Translations under genes and position numbers: made by a program | Assembly (NCBI GenBank): GCA_963835465.1 | Contig: CAWIFR010000001.1 | Location: 248,001-312,000, forward strand | Direction of reading: 5' to 3' | Length of the DNA: 64,000 bases | Source: Bog-756 sp963835465 | Lineage (GTDB): Bacteria > Actinomycetota > Acidimicrobiia > Acidimicrobiales > RAAP-2 | The notes under the pieces: generated by a model | The model's input: only the letters and a program-made list of their open reading frames with translations | What the model was told of the DNA's origin: nothing | Databases searched by the model: none | In this document: piece by piece, positions 54,297-63,176 of the stretch | Layout of the letters: each line of letters begins with the position of its first letter | Position numbering within the stretch: position 1 is the stretch's first letter

Positions 54297-56228
54297 CGGA
54301 AGACGAAGTCGCTTGCGTCGAGTTCTTTGGTCCAACGCCAGTAGTCCACCAGCCGCCAAGGGCTCAGGATGTGGATCTCGCCGTAGGCGTTCTTGAAGAA
54401 CGAGTGCTTGACCGAGGGCTGCGACCACACGAGAGTCTTGATCTCCCGTTGGGTCCGCTCGTGCCAGTCGTCATAGCGCTCCTGGGTGGGCTCCATGGAT
54501 CGGTTGCCTCCCTCGATGAGCACTTCGAGACACTGGGTGATGTAGCGCATCTGGCACTCGGAGTGGAAGATGAGACTGCCACCGTGCGCCAGGTTGGTCC
54601 CAGGTCCGTACATGCAGAAGAAGTTGGGGAAGCCGGGCACGGTGATGCCGAGGTAGGCGGCGGGTCGCTCCCCCCACAGTGTCCGGAGATCGGACCCGTC
54701 CCGGCCGGTGATCTCCATGGGCCACAGCACCCGGTTGGCCAGAAATCCGGTGGCATAGACCAGCACGTCGGCCGGATGGCGCACCCCGTCCTCAGTCACG
54801 ACGGCATCGGCCTCGATGTGGTCGATACCCGTCCGGACCAGCTCGACGTTGTCCCGGGTCAGCGTGCGCAGCCAGCTGCCGTTGTCCTGGAGGGTTCGCT
54901 TCCCGGTGGCCGGATAGTCGGGCACCACCTTGGCAATCAGGTCCGGGTCGTCGCCGACCTGACTGGTGATCCACTCGGTGAACATCTGTCGGGTGAACTC
55001 GTTGGTCTCGCTTACCGCCCGCTGTTGATCGGGGTAGTCCGGGTCCACCCGGGCCGCCTCCAACCCCTTGTCGCACCCGGGCCAGAACAACAGGAAGCGG
55101 TACCACCGCCCGTAGAACGGCAGGTGCCGGAGGGCCCACCGCACTCCGGGACCCACCGGCTCGTGGTAGTTGGGGTTCGGGAACATCCATTGAGCCGTCC
55201 GCTGAAAGACGGTGAGGTGCTCCACCTCTGGGGCGATGGTCGGGGCGATCTGGAACCCGCTGGCCCCGGCCCCGACCATGGCCACCCGCTTGCCGGCCAG
55301 GTCCAACGGTATGGTCCCATCGGGCCGAGTGGAACGTCGGGCCGGCGAACTCCTCCTGTCCGGGGATATCGGGCACGTGGGGCCGGTTGAGCTGGCCCAC
55401 CGCCGAGATCACCGCCCGGGCCACCAGGACCTCCTCGACGCCGTCCGCGACCCCGGGTCCTGACCGACCAGGTGCCGGCGTGGTCGTCCCAGGCCGCCCC
55501 GAGCACCTCGGTCTCCCATCGGACGTGGCCGTCGATGCCATGCCGGTACATGACCGTCTCGAAGTACGACTGGAGCTCGGGCTGCTGGGCGAAGAACTCG
55601 GTCCAGGTGTCGCTCGGTTCGAAGCTGTAGCAGTAGAAGTGGTTGCCGACGTCGACCCTCGCCCCGGGGTAGGAGTTCTCCCACCAGGTGCCGCCGAGGC
55701 CCGGCGTTCTTCTCGACGATGGTGAAGGGGATGTCGGCCTCCTGCAGCCGGATCCCGGCCAGCAGCCCCGACTGGCCGCAGCCGATCACCACGACCGGGA
55801 AAGCCCTGGCGAGCGGCAGCGTCCGCCACCGAGCCGACCCTGCGAACGTCGGTCCCGTCGAGCTCCATCTCCTCCATGAGCATCGGGACGTACTCGTCGG
55901 GGACCTCCTCGCAGACCAGCCAGCGTCATCATCTCGTGCAGCAGGTTCGACGGACACCGGCTCGGGCTCGGGACAGCCCTGGTCGCGGTACCGGGTGATG
56001 ACCTCCAGGGCGATGGACCCGGACCTCCGCCTTGTCCTCCTCGGTCATGTAGCCCTGGACCTCGTTGAGGAAGAGCCCGGCCGGCTTCAGGTGGCCTCGG
56101 ATCAGCTCGGGGTCGCCGGTCATGTGGACGAGCGAGAGCATGAGGGTCGGAATGCTGACGTCCATCAGGGCCTCGGCGATCTCCTCGTCCGACGTGTCGA
56201 ACGGCTCGCCCGCGTGCGGATTGCGCAT
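54293..56228 (-). CDS. Flavin-binding (Baeyer-Villiger type) monooxygenase with N-terminal extension, five or more frameshifts
   Basis: The ATG at 56228 follows a GGGGGAG site. About 100 N-terminal residues (EPFDTSDEEIAEALMDVSIP, GHLKPAGLFLNEVQGYMTEE) precede the FAD domain. Over several frames one reads VVVIGCGQSGLLAGIRLQEA (FAD loop), GLGGTWWENSYPGARVD, DTWTEFFAQQPELQSYFETV, AVISAVGQLNRPHVPDIPGQ and EFAGPTFHSARWDHT, close to the BVMO fingerprint FxGxxxHxxxWP/D. The frame from 55306 to 54293 is clean and holds VAMVGAGASGFQIAPTIAPE (NADPH loop) and GTNLAHGGSLIFHSECQMRY. It should convert ketones to esters with O2 and NADPH. Breaks lie near 55310, 55450, 55695, 55820, 55920 and 56020. Confidence 0.83.
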
Positions 56229-56270
56229 GCTCCCCCACCCTTCCCATGTCGGCACCGGACCTCCGACCCG

Positions 56271-56288
56271 ATGTGTGATAGTACACAT
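56271..56288. promoter_or_regulatory. Inverted repeat between monooxygenase and alcohol dehydrogenase genes
   Basis: ATGTGT and ACACAT arms around gatagt, in the AT-richest short stretch of this region, 43 nt before the monooxygenase ATG and 37 nt before the dehydrogenase ATG. The position in a 96-nt divergent promoter next to a co-operonic TetR gene makes it a strong operator candidate. Confidence 0.65.
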
Positions 56289-56324
56289 TCTCTCATTTAT
56301 GTCTACCGAGACTCGGAGGGACCG

Positions 56325-57351
56325 ATGCAGCACGTAGTGATCGATGGGCCCGGTCGGGTACGTCTGGCCGAGGCACCTGAACCCGTCCTCCCTGGACCAG
56401 ACGGGTGCGGTGGTGTCCATCGAGGCCAGCGCCATCTGCGGCTCGGACCTCCACTTCTATGACGGCGACATCCCGGTGGGCGACGGGTTGCCCGTGGGCC
56501 ACGAGTTCATCGGCACGGTGGTGGAGGTCGGCAAGGACGTCCGGGGATTCACGGTAGGCGACCGGGTGCTGACCGCCTCGGTGGCTGGGTGTGGGCACTG
56601 TGACGGATGCGACACGGGCGATCCGGTGACCTGTGTGAGTGGTCCCCAGGTCTTCGGATCGGGAGTTCTCGGTGCCGGTCAGGCCACCAGCGTGGGCGTG
56701 CCTGCCGCCGACTTCCAGATGTTGGCCATCCCCGACGGGGTGGACGACGAGGCGGCCCTTCTGCTCACCGACAACCTGAACACAGGCTGGATTGGAGCGA
56801 AGCGGGCCGAGACCCCGCCGGGTGGCACGGTGGTGGTGCTGGGCCTAGGTGCGGTGGGACAGTGCGCTGTCCGGTCCGCCATCGCCTTGGGTGCGGGCCA
56901 GGTGCTGGCCGTCGATCCGGTCCCAGGTCGGCGGGCGCTGGCCGCCCAGTCCGGTGCCATCCCGGTAGAAGGGCCAACGGTGGAGGCAGTGCTGGAGGCC
57001 ACCGGTGGGCGGGGGGCGCACTCGGTGATCGACGCCGTGGCCCTCGACACCACCCTTGACGATGCCTTCGCCTCCGTGCGAGCCGGCGGTACCGTCTCGG
57101 TGATCGGCGTGCACAATCTCGATCCCTATCCCCTCCCCCTCCTGATCGGACTGTTCCGCAGTGTGACACTGCGGATGACGACCGCTCCGGTGCACCAGAC
57201 GTGGAAGGAGCTGGTCCCGCTGGTGACCAACGGCCGACTCAGGACCGACGGGATCTTCACCCACGAATTCCCGTTGTCCGAAGCGGCAGAGGCCTATGCG
57301 ACGGTGGCGGCCCGCTCAGCCGAGTGCATAAAGGTGATGCTGCGCCCTTGA
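56325..57351 (+). CDS. Zinc-dependent alcohol dehydrogenase (MDR family), one frameshift
   Basis: The ATG at 56325 has GGAGGG 5 nt before it and reads MQHVVIDGPGRVRLAEAPEP, VLPGPDG. One extra base near 56403 must be dropped to continue with AVVSIEASAICGSDLHFYDG (catalytic-zinc Cys) and VGHEFIGTVVEVGKDV (His/Glu ligands). The structural zinc lobe is GCGHCDGCDTGDPVTC and the Rossmann loop is VLGLGAVGQCAVRSAIALGA. It oxidises an alcohol with NAD(P)+. It is divergent from the Baeyer-Villiger monooxygenase, and the two enzymes could be consecutive steps: alcohol to ketone, then ketone to ester. Confidence 0.88.
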
Positions 57352-57574
57352 GGCCCGGGGTGAATCGGGTGCGGAGATGGACCGGCGGCAAGGTGGACTT
57401 CCGACTCTATGCCCTCGTCATGGCGGCCAACCGGCAGAGACAGCCCTTGGGGACCGGAGCGGCAGCGATCGTGCGCCTGCCGGATCAGTGGGCCCCGGGC
57501 CCGCAGATTGTCCTTGGAACCGGGCCGCACGTCCTCGGAAGGCGAGGCTCAATCGCTCAAGCTGAGGCTCGGAT

Positions 57575-58138
57575 GTGACGACATTGGCCGGCATGAGCGG
57601 AATCGACCAGCCCGACCCACCCGCGACCCCTCAGGCGGTGCAACTCGAAGGCGAGATGGATTCCAAGCTGGCGCAGCTCCGCCAAGAGACCTCGGGACCC
57701 GTGACCTCTCGTCTCAATCCGGTCTTCCAGCACGAACAGCGCGCCGGGACGGCGGCGGACGAGGCCGACGCCACCGAAACGGCTGCCCGGGTCTCCGGGG
57801 AGATGGCCGCCGAGGCCGATCAGGAACGAGTCACGATCGAAGGCCTCGTCAAACGGGTAACGCAGGCGGCCCCAGGAAGTGACAAGACCCGGGACGCCCA
57901 GGCCGCAGCGGCTCAGGCCGAGCACGACGCCGATGAGGCCGTCGCCGCGTCACTCGACTCGGATGCGGCAGCCGAGGAGGCCGACCGTGCCGAGGGCGCC
58001 GGTCTGTTCCACCGGGGCGCGGACCCTGCACCGGGAGGCATCGACATGGTCAGAGCGCTGCAGGACGAATCGGTGGTCGGCAAGGATCTCCGCGACCTCG
58101 ACGCTCTCGGGAAGCGGGTCTCGGGCGACAAGGCGTAG
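57575..58138 (+). CDS. Acidic, Ala-rich coiled-coil protein, unknown function
   Basis: 187 residues from a GTG at 57575, with an ATG at 57593 as alternative. Rich in Ala, Asp, Glu and Gln with heptad-like spacing (DEADATETAARVSGEMAAEA, AQAAAAQAEHDADEAVAASL), so probably helical or coiled-coil. It has no Cys, no membrane segment and no signal peptide. I do not recognise a family. The 224 nt before it hold no convincing gene. It might be a small scaffold or regulator. Confidence 0.6.
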   Translation: MTTLAGMSGIDQPDPPATPQAVQLEGEMDSKLAQLRQETSGPVTSRLNPVFQHEQRAGTAADEADATETAARVSGEMAAEADQERVTIEGLVKRVTQAAPGSDKTRDAQAAAAQAEHDADEAVAASLDSDAAAEEADRAEGAGLFHRGADPAPGGIDMVRALQDESVVGKDLRDLDALGKRVSGDKA

Positions 58139-58190
58139 ACCGCCGGTGCCCGGTGGCTGCGACCGGCCTCCCGACGACCCAACCGGCCGA

Positions 58191-59210
58191 CTACCAGCCG
58201 CGCAAGTCGATGGCCCAGTGGTCGACGATATCCGCGCCCTCAACCACCCAAAGGCTCTCGTGGCAGGCCATGGTGGGGTCGATGTGCGCCGGCAGTACGC
58301 TCACCCGCTCACCCACCGCAGGGAGGGGCGAGCCCTCGGCGGGGGCGAAGACGATGTGCTCGTCTGAGCAGTACCAGACCGAATAGTCCCCGAGCACGGA
58401 GGGGTTCCCGTGATCCATGCCCAACGCCTTCAGCCCGCAGTCCGCCACCGCCCAACCCTTTCGGTTGACGGAGATCACCGTGGCCAGGATGGTCAATGAC
58501 GTGGCGAACGGCAGTCCGAGTTTGGCGTACTCGGTGTCCATCAGGGCATAGGACCCAGCCTGGAGTTCGTTGACGGCAACGTTGAGGTCCCAACTGCCCG
58601 TACCGCCGCCCGAGCAGATCGTCCCGCCCACCGTCTCGTGGGCTGCGGTGAGCACGTCCATGCTCTCGGCAACACGCCCGGCCCTGATCCCCCGATCCTC
58701 GATCCCGACAGCATGGCCCTCGTAGCCCATCACCCCCCGAACCTCGAGCCCGGCGCGCCGGGCCTCATCCGCCAACGGGCCGACGTCGGAGGGATCGCAG
58801 CCGCAACGAGGAAGACCCACGTTCACATCGATGAGGACCTCGCTCACGCCTCCGGCAGCGGCCGCCTCGATGGTGGCCGATGAGTCGACGGCCACAGTGA
58901 TGCGTGCGCCCGCTCGAACCAGAGCCCCGAGGCGGGAGGTCTCAAGCACCTCGTTGGCCAATAGGAGATCCTCCCCGAGACCTGCATCCACCATCCCTTC
59001 AACCTCACGAACGGTCGCGCAAGTGAACCCACGATGGCCAAGATCGTACTGACGACGGGCCAGTGCGGTGCACTTGTGGGCTTTGACGTGCGGTCGCAGT
59101 CGGCGTCCTGGCCAGCGTCCAGCCATCACCTGGAGATTGCCGTCGAGTCGATCGGGATCAATGATCAGAGCCGGCGTCTGCAGCTGCTGAACGGTCGCTG
59201 GTGATGACAT
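58191..59210 (-). CDS. D-threonine aldolase / D-serine dehydratase-like PLP enzyme
   Basis: 339 residues, alanine-racemase fold type III. The PLP lysine is in RPHVKAHKCTALARRQ; TVAVDSSATIEAAAAG and LIDVNVGLPRCGCDP are the usual barrel strands. The C-terminal domain has LPAHIDPTMACHESLWVV, with the His and Cys that bind zinc in the D-serine dehydratase-like domain. Members split D-threonine or D-3-hydroxyaspartate or dehydrate D-serine. Being on the same strand about 350 nt downstream of an Opu-type transporter suggests it could act on an imported amino acid derivative; this is a weak inference. Confidence 0.87.
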   Translation of the reverse strand: MSSPATVQQLQTPALIIDPDRLDGNLQVMAGRWPGRRLRPHVKAHKCTALARRQYDLGHRGFTCATVREVEGMVDAGLGEDLLLANEVLETSRLGALVRAGARITVAVDSSATIEAAAAGGVSEVLIDVNVGLPRCGCDPSDVGPLADEARRAGLEVRGVMGYEGHAVGIEDRGIRAGRVAESMDVLTAAHETVGGTICSGGGTGSWDLNVAVNELQAGSYALMDTEYAKLGLPFATSLTILATVISVNRKGWAVADCGLKALGMDHGNPSVLGDYSVWYCSDEHIVFAPAEGSPLPAVGERVSVLPAHIDPTMACHESLWVVEGADIVDHWAIDLRGW

Positions 59211-59557
59211 GAGCTCCTCACTGGATGGCGCAATGACCCGCCGGGCCGCGGTGCGTGGTGCTCGCCACGAATCCGTGGGTCTCGGGCAGCATCATGACCC
59301 ACGATGAGATGGTCCGCCGCCCGTTCGAGCCTTTTCGGCGTCCGGGACCATGACTACCTGTCCGGTCCCGGCCCGATCCGTCGATAGGTTGCACCCGGGA
59401 TGTACGACGGCGACCGCATCGACTCAGCCTGGTGCTCCCGTAGCGCTGAGTCCTCAAACGGCAGGGTCCGCTTGGCGGCACGGGGCCCGGACTGTTGCTT
59501 CAGATCCCCCGGCGAAGTGCGAAACCGACATCACCCTGCAGCTGGGACATCGACGAA
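59211..59557. other. Non-coding stretch between transporter operon and PLP enzyme
   Basis: 347 nt. An ORF on the minus strand (59218-59481) gives a non-typical, Arg-rich start and a short tail, MMLPETHGFVASTTHRGPAG, that could be the remnant of an old gene. I cannot assign it. No RNA gene or repeat was seen. Confidence 0.4.
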
Positions 59558-60466
59558 TCAGATGAGGCCCTGCGACTTCAGCCACGCCTTGGCCACGGCC
59601 GCCGGCTGCTGTTTGTCCGCGGTCACCTTCAGGTTGAGCTTGGAAATCGCATTGGTGGTCAGCTTGGCATCCAACTTGGCGAGCGCGGCCTTCACGGCGG
59701 GTGTGGCCACCGAGGTACGTATCACCGGGACGATGTAGTCGGCCCCTTCAAGGTGCTTGTTGTCGGTCAGGGCCACGAAGTTGTTGTTGACCACGTTGCC
59801 GTCGCTCAAGAACAGCTCGACCACTTGGACCTGATTGTTCTTCAGGGCGGCGACGCTCAGTGGTCCGGCCTCGTCAGTGGACTTGAAGCCCGCGAAGTTC
59901 AGCCCGTAGACCGACTTAAGTCCCGGCTCGCAACCCGCGAAGGTCGGGCACTCCGGTGGGCCGCCCAGCGTCATTTTCGAGGCATACGGCTTCAGGCTGG
60001 ACAGTGTGGTCAGGTGATCCTTGTTTGCCGTGGACTTGGTGACAGCGAAGACGTTCGTGTCGAGGGCCTTTGACGCCGGCAGGACGGTGACTCCTGAAGA
60101 CGAGAGCATCTTGTTATCGGCTGCGATGGCCGTGCCGATCTGGTCGCCGGCTGCCTGCGGAGTGCCACCGTGGAGGTAGCCGAGCAACGATGCCGCATAG
60201 TCGGGCTCCAGGTCGATCTGGTTGTGCTCAATGGCCGGGACCACGATGGCCCGGGTACCGAGCGCGGGTTCTACCTTCACCGGATAGCCCGCATGGGCGA
60301 GCACGTCTCCGTACATGTTGGCGACGATCTCCTGCTCCTCAAAGTTCGTCGATCCGATGGTGATAGTCGGCTTCGAGCTAGCAGCAGCTACACCTCCGGA
60401 GGCGACGATTCCGGCAGCAGAAGAGGCCAGGGCGGCGGCGAGCAGTATCGAGCGACGGAGTGGCAT
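59558..60466 (-). CDS. Osmoprotectant/glycine-betaine-type ABC substrate-binding protein
   Basis: 302 residues with a signal peptide (RRSILLAAALASSAAGIVAS; no lipobox Cys). The mature protein opens TITIGSTNFEEQEIVANMYG, the OpuAC/OsmF pattern, then VEPALGTRAIVVPAIEHNQI, DLEPDYAASLLGYLHGGTP and ATPAVKAALAKLDAKLTTNA. It binds a quaternary amine such as glycine betaine or choline, or a related compound. It is last in an operon with two permeases and is preceded by an AT-rich stretch (60483-60530) with ATTGT/ACAAT inverted arms that may hold its own promoter. Confidence 0.87.
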   Translation of the reverse strand: MPLRRSILLAAALASSAAGIVASGGVAAASSKPTITIGSTNFEEQEIVANMYGDVLAHAGYPVKVEPALGTRAIVVPAIEHNQIDLEPDYAASLLGYLHGGTPQAAGDQIGTAIAADNKMLSSSGVTVLPASKALDTNVFAVTKSTANKDHLTTLSSLKPYASKMTLGGPPECPTFAGCEPGLKSVYGLNFAGFKSTDEAGPLSVAALKNNQVQVVELFLSDGNVVNNNFVALTDNKHLEGADYIVPVIRTSVATPAVKAALAKLDAKLTTNAISKLNLKVTADKQQPAAVAKAWLKSQGLI

Positions 60467-60543
60467 CGGGGGCCTTTCGTGGATGACGAAATATTGTTGA
60501 CTAACTCGGTCAGGTTACAATAGTCCACAAGGTGACAGGCTGT

Positions 60544-61308
60544 TCAAGCCGCCGGGCTTCCCGCCACCTCGGGGACGCTACCTCGTGCCGACCGAGTCAA
60601 CTCAGGGACTTGGCGCCGCAGGGGCGCCGGAGTGAACGCCTTCTGCATGGCGCCCAGTCCGATGGCCACCAGACTGGCCAGCGCGGCCACGAGGAGCGCC
60701 CCGGCGAATGCCTCCACGGTGTTGTTCGTGTTGAGCCCGGCGATGATCGGCGTGCCCAGGTCACTGAAGCTCACATAGGCGGCCAGGGTGGAGGTGGCCA
60801 CCACCTCGATCGACGCCGTACGGATACCAGCCATCAGGACCGGCACGGCCAGAGGGAGCTCGACTCTACGCAGTACCTGCCCGGCAGTGAGACCCATGGC
60901 TGAGGCCGCTTCCCGGACGTCCGCGTCAACCTCGCGAATACCCACGTACGTATTGGTGAGGATGGGGGGTATGGCCAGAATCACCAGTGCCAAGAAGGCG
61001 GCCAGGAACCCGCCCCACTTGAGCGACACCGCCGGGATGATGGCGAAGAGAGTGAGCAGGGCGAGGCTCGGCACAGCCCGTGCTGCGTTGGCCGCGTTGA
61101 TGGCCACGAGACCTCCCCGGCCCGTATGACCCAGCACCAGACCGATTCCTCCGCCGATGATCACAGCACCGAGCACGACGGCGAAGGAGAGCTCCAGCTG
61201 GTGCCAGACCAGTTCGGGGATTCCGCTCGATCCCTTCCAATTGGAGGCTGTGTCGAACCAGTCGTAGACGCTGGCCATGAAGTGACGAAAATGGTCCCAG
61301 AGCTGCAT
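60544..61308 (-). CDS. Opu-type ABC transporter permease (second)
   Basis: 254 residues from the ATG at 61308, 1 nt after the stop of the first permease. Five to six membrane helices and the permease EAA loop REAASAMGLTAGQVLRRVEL. IEVVATSTLAAYVSFSDLG is typical of the OpuCB/ProW class. It forms the membrane channel with the other permease, driven by the ATPase at 62058. Confidence 0.88.
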   Translation of the reverse strand: MQLWDHFRHFMASVYDWFDTASNWKGSSGIPELVWHQLELSFAVVLGAVIIGGGIGLVLGHTGRGGLVAINAANAARAVPSLALLTLFAIIPAVSLKWGGFLAAFLALVILAIPPILTNTYVGIREVDADVREAASAMGLTAGQVLRRVELPLAVPVLMAGIRTASIEVVATSTLAAYVSFSDLGTPIIAGLNTNNTVEAFAGALLVAALASLVAIGLGAMQKAFTPAPLRRQVPELTRSARGSVPEVAGSPAA

Positions 61309-61309
61309 G

Positions 61310-61987
61310 TCAGATCGACCGCCTCCGGCGGGAGGTCCTGGTCCACGGGATAGCCACGCGCTGTACACCGACGACGAGGAGATCGAAGAGGGCAGCCAGG
61401 GCTACCGACAACACGAGTCCGACGATGATAGGGGTGTAGTACCCGATGGTGAATCCATACGTGATCTGCTGACCCAAGCCGCCCAATCCGATGAGAGCGG
61501 TCACCGTCACCAGACCGATCACGGTGGACCCCGCAATTCGCAAGCCGGCGAAGATGTAAGGCAGAGCGAGGGGAAGGTCGACACGAAGTAGTGCGGAGGT
61601 GGGGGTATATCCCATGGCCAGTGCCGCTTCACGAGCTTCGGTGGGTACGGCATCCAGGCCGGCCACGGTGTTCCAGATGAGGATCAACAAGGTGTAGCCC
61701 ACCAGGGCGAACTCGGCCGTCGGGTAGGAGGCTACGTAGCCCGTGATCGGTCCGAGGATGGCAAAGAGAGCCAATGACGGGACGATGTACAGCACGCTGG
61801 CTACACCGAAAACCGGCGCTCTGACGATCCGGTAGCGCCACGCCAACAGTGCCAGAGGGACCGAGATGATGGTCCCGATGGCGAGAGCCAACAGACTGAG
61901 TTCGAGGTGCTGTACGAGGTCGGCCCAGATCTGGCTCCACTGACCGGCGACATAGCTCCACTGGAAGAAAGGCTGGGCCGTCGCCAT
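61310..61987 (-). CDS. Opu-type ABC transporter permease (first)
   Basis: 225 residues. Membrane helices in LELSLLALAIGTIISVPLAL, FGVASVLYIVPSLALFAILG and VIGLVTVTALIGLGGLGQQI; EAA loop REAALAMGYTPTSALLRVDL. It opens the minus-strand operon and is divergent from the ATPase gene, with a 70 nt shared region carrying a perfect 7-bp inverted repeat. Confidence 0.88.
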   Translation of the reverse strand: MATAQPFFQWSYVAGQWSQIWADLVQHLELSLLALAIGTIISVPLALLAWRYRIVRAPVFGVASVLYIVPSLALFAILGPITGYVASYPTAEFALVGYTLLILIWNTVAGLDAVPTEAREAALAMGYTPTSALLRVDLPLALPYIFAGLRIAGSTVIGLVTVTALIGLGGLGQQITYGFTIGYYTPIIVGLVLSVALAALFDLLVVGVQRVAIPWTRTSRRRRSI

Positions 61988-62020
61988 GCCGCGACGCTAG
62001 TGCTGACGAGAGCAGGACCG

Positions 62021-62053
62021 GCCAATTCGATGAGACTGGTGGCTAAAATTGGC
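62021..62053. promoter_or_regulatory. Inverted repeat in the divergent osmoprotectant transporter promoter
   Basis: GCCAATT (62021-62027) and AATTGGC (62047-62053) form a perfect 7-bp dyad with a 19-nt spacer, ending 4 nt before the ATPase ATG. It lies between the permease and ATPase genes, so a regulator bound here could control both directions. Confidence 0.6.
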
Positions 62054-62057
62054 AATC

Positions 62058-63176
62058 ATGATCACTCTGGAGCGGGTCTCCAAGTCCTACGGCTCCGACA
62101 AGATGGCGGTCGGTGACCTGAGTCTAGAGATTGGGGACGGTGAACTCACTGCTCTCGTGGGCCCCTCCGGCTGTGGGAAGACCACCACACTCCGGATGAT
62201 CAACCGACTCATCGAGCCCACGTCCGGGCGCATTCTGATCGATGGCGAGAACGTGCTGACCAAAGACCCCGTGACCATGCGCCGAGGCATCGGATACGTG
62301 ATCCAACAGGGTGGCCTATTCCCCCACCGTCGCGTGTTTGACAACATCGCAGTGGTGCCCCGACTGCTCGGCTGGGAGAGCCCCCGCGTCGACCGCCGGG
62401 TCAATGAGCTACTCGAACTGGTGGGCCTGGAGCCCGCGTCCTACGGACGTCGCTATCCCCATGAACTATCTGGAGGAGAACGGCAACGCGTCGGAGTAGC
62501 CCGGGCCTTGGGAGCGGACCCGCCCGTCCTGCTCATGGATGAGCCATTCGGTGCGGTGGACCCGGTCACGCGACAACGCCTGCAGAACCAATTCTTGGAT
62601 CTACAGAAAGAGCTCGAGAAGTCCATCGTGTTCGTGACTCACGACATCGAGGAGGCGGCCAAGCTCGCGGATCGGATCGCGGTCCTGTCCAAGGGCGGGG
62701 TCCTTGAGCAGTACGACACCCCGGCTGAGATCCTCGGACGTCCGGGCACACCCTTCGTAGCTGACTTCGTGGGCACCGATCGCGGCGTACGACGGCTGGC
62801 CGTGGTCGACATCGAGGTTGGAGACCTGGCACAGCCTCCGTTGACCTCCCCGTCGTCCACCATGGACGCGGCCCGCAGATCGGACAGCGATGACGGGGCG
62901 AAGACCGCCGTCGTCGTGAGTGCTGACGGGGTTCTGGTGGGGTGGGTTCCCCTGGGAGGAACAGAGGGCGGGTTGGCCGGCGACCACGTGGAGCCTTTCG
63001 CAGCCCAGGTGCCACTCGGCACGACCCTCCGAGCAGCCCTGGGGGAGATGCTCCTCCATGACATGCGATGGTTGCCGGTGGTCGATGAGGACGGTCGCTA
63101 CCTCGGCGTTCTTACCCCCAACCGCCTCCACGCGGCCATGCGCCGCTCAGTCGGAGGAACGGCCGTTGAGTCGTAG
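62058..63176 (+). CDS. Opu/ProV-type ABC transporter ATPase with CBS-like tail
   Basis: 372 residues from the ATG at 62058 (a TTG at 62049 is in frame). Walker A is LVGPSGCGKTTTLRMINRLI, the signature HELSGGERQRVGVARAL and Walker B VLLMDEPFGAVDPVTR. QQGGLFPHRRVFDNI is the Q-loop. A linker leads to a CBS-like segment (RAALGEMLLHDMRWLPVVDE, DGRYLGVLTPNRLHAAMR), used in OpuA-type ATPases to sense ionic strength. Its partners are the divergent permeases. Its end overlaps the convergent membrane protein by 79 nt. Confidence 0.9.
   Translation: MITLERVSKSYGSDKMAVGDLSLEIGDGELTALVGPSGCGKTTTLRMINRLIEPTSGRILIDGENVLTKDPVTMRRGIGYVIQQGGLFPHRRVFDNIAVVPRLLGWESPRVDRRVNELLELVGLEPASYGRRYPHELSGGERQRVGVARALGADPPVLLMDEPFGAVDPVTRQRLQNQFLDLQKELEKSIVFVTHDIEEAAKLADRIAVLSKGGVLEQYDTPAEILGRPGTPFVADFVGTDRGVRRLAVVDIEVGDLAQPPLTSPSSTMDAARRSDSDDGAKTAVVVSADGVLVGWVPLGGTEGGLAGDHVEPFAAQVPLGTTLRAALGEMLLHDMRWLPVVDEDGRYLGVLTPNRLHAAMRRSVGGTAVES

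Noticed and set aside
57369..57577. 69-residue ORF between alcohol dehydrogenase and the coiled-coil gene
   Set aside because: No recognisable family, no good ribosome binding site, and high-GC sequence gives such ORFs by chance.
59218..59481. ORF upstream of the PLP enzyme
   Set aside because: Arg/Ser-rich composition is that of a shadow ORF; only its last 20 residues look protein-like, which is not enough to call a gene.
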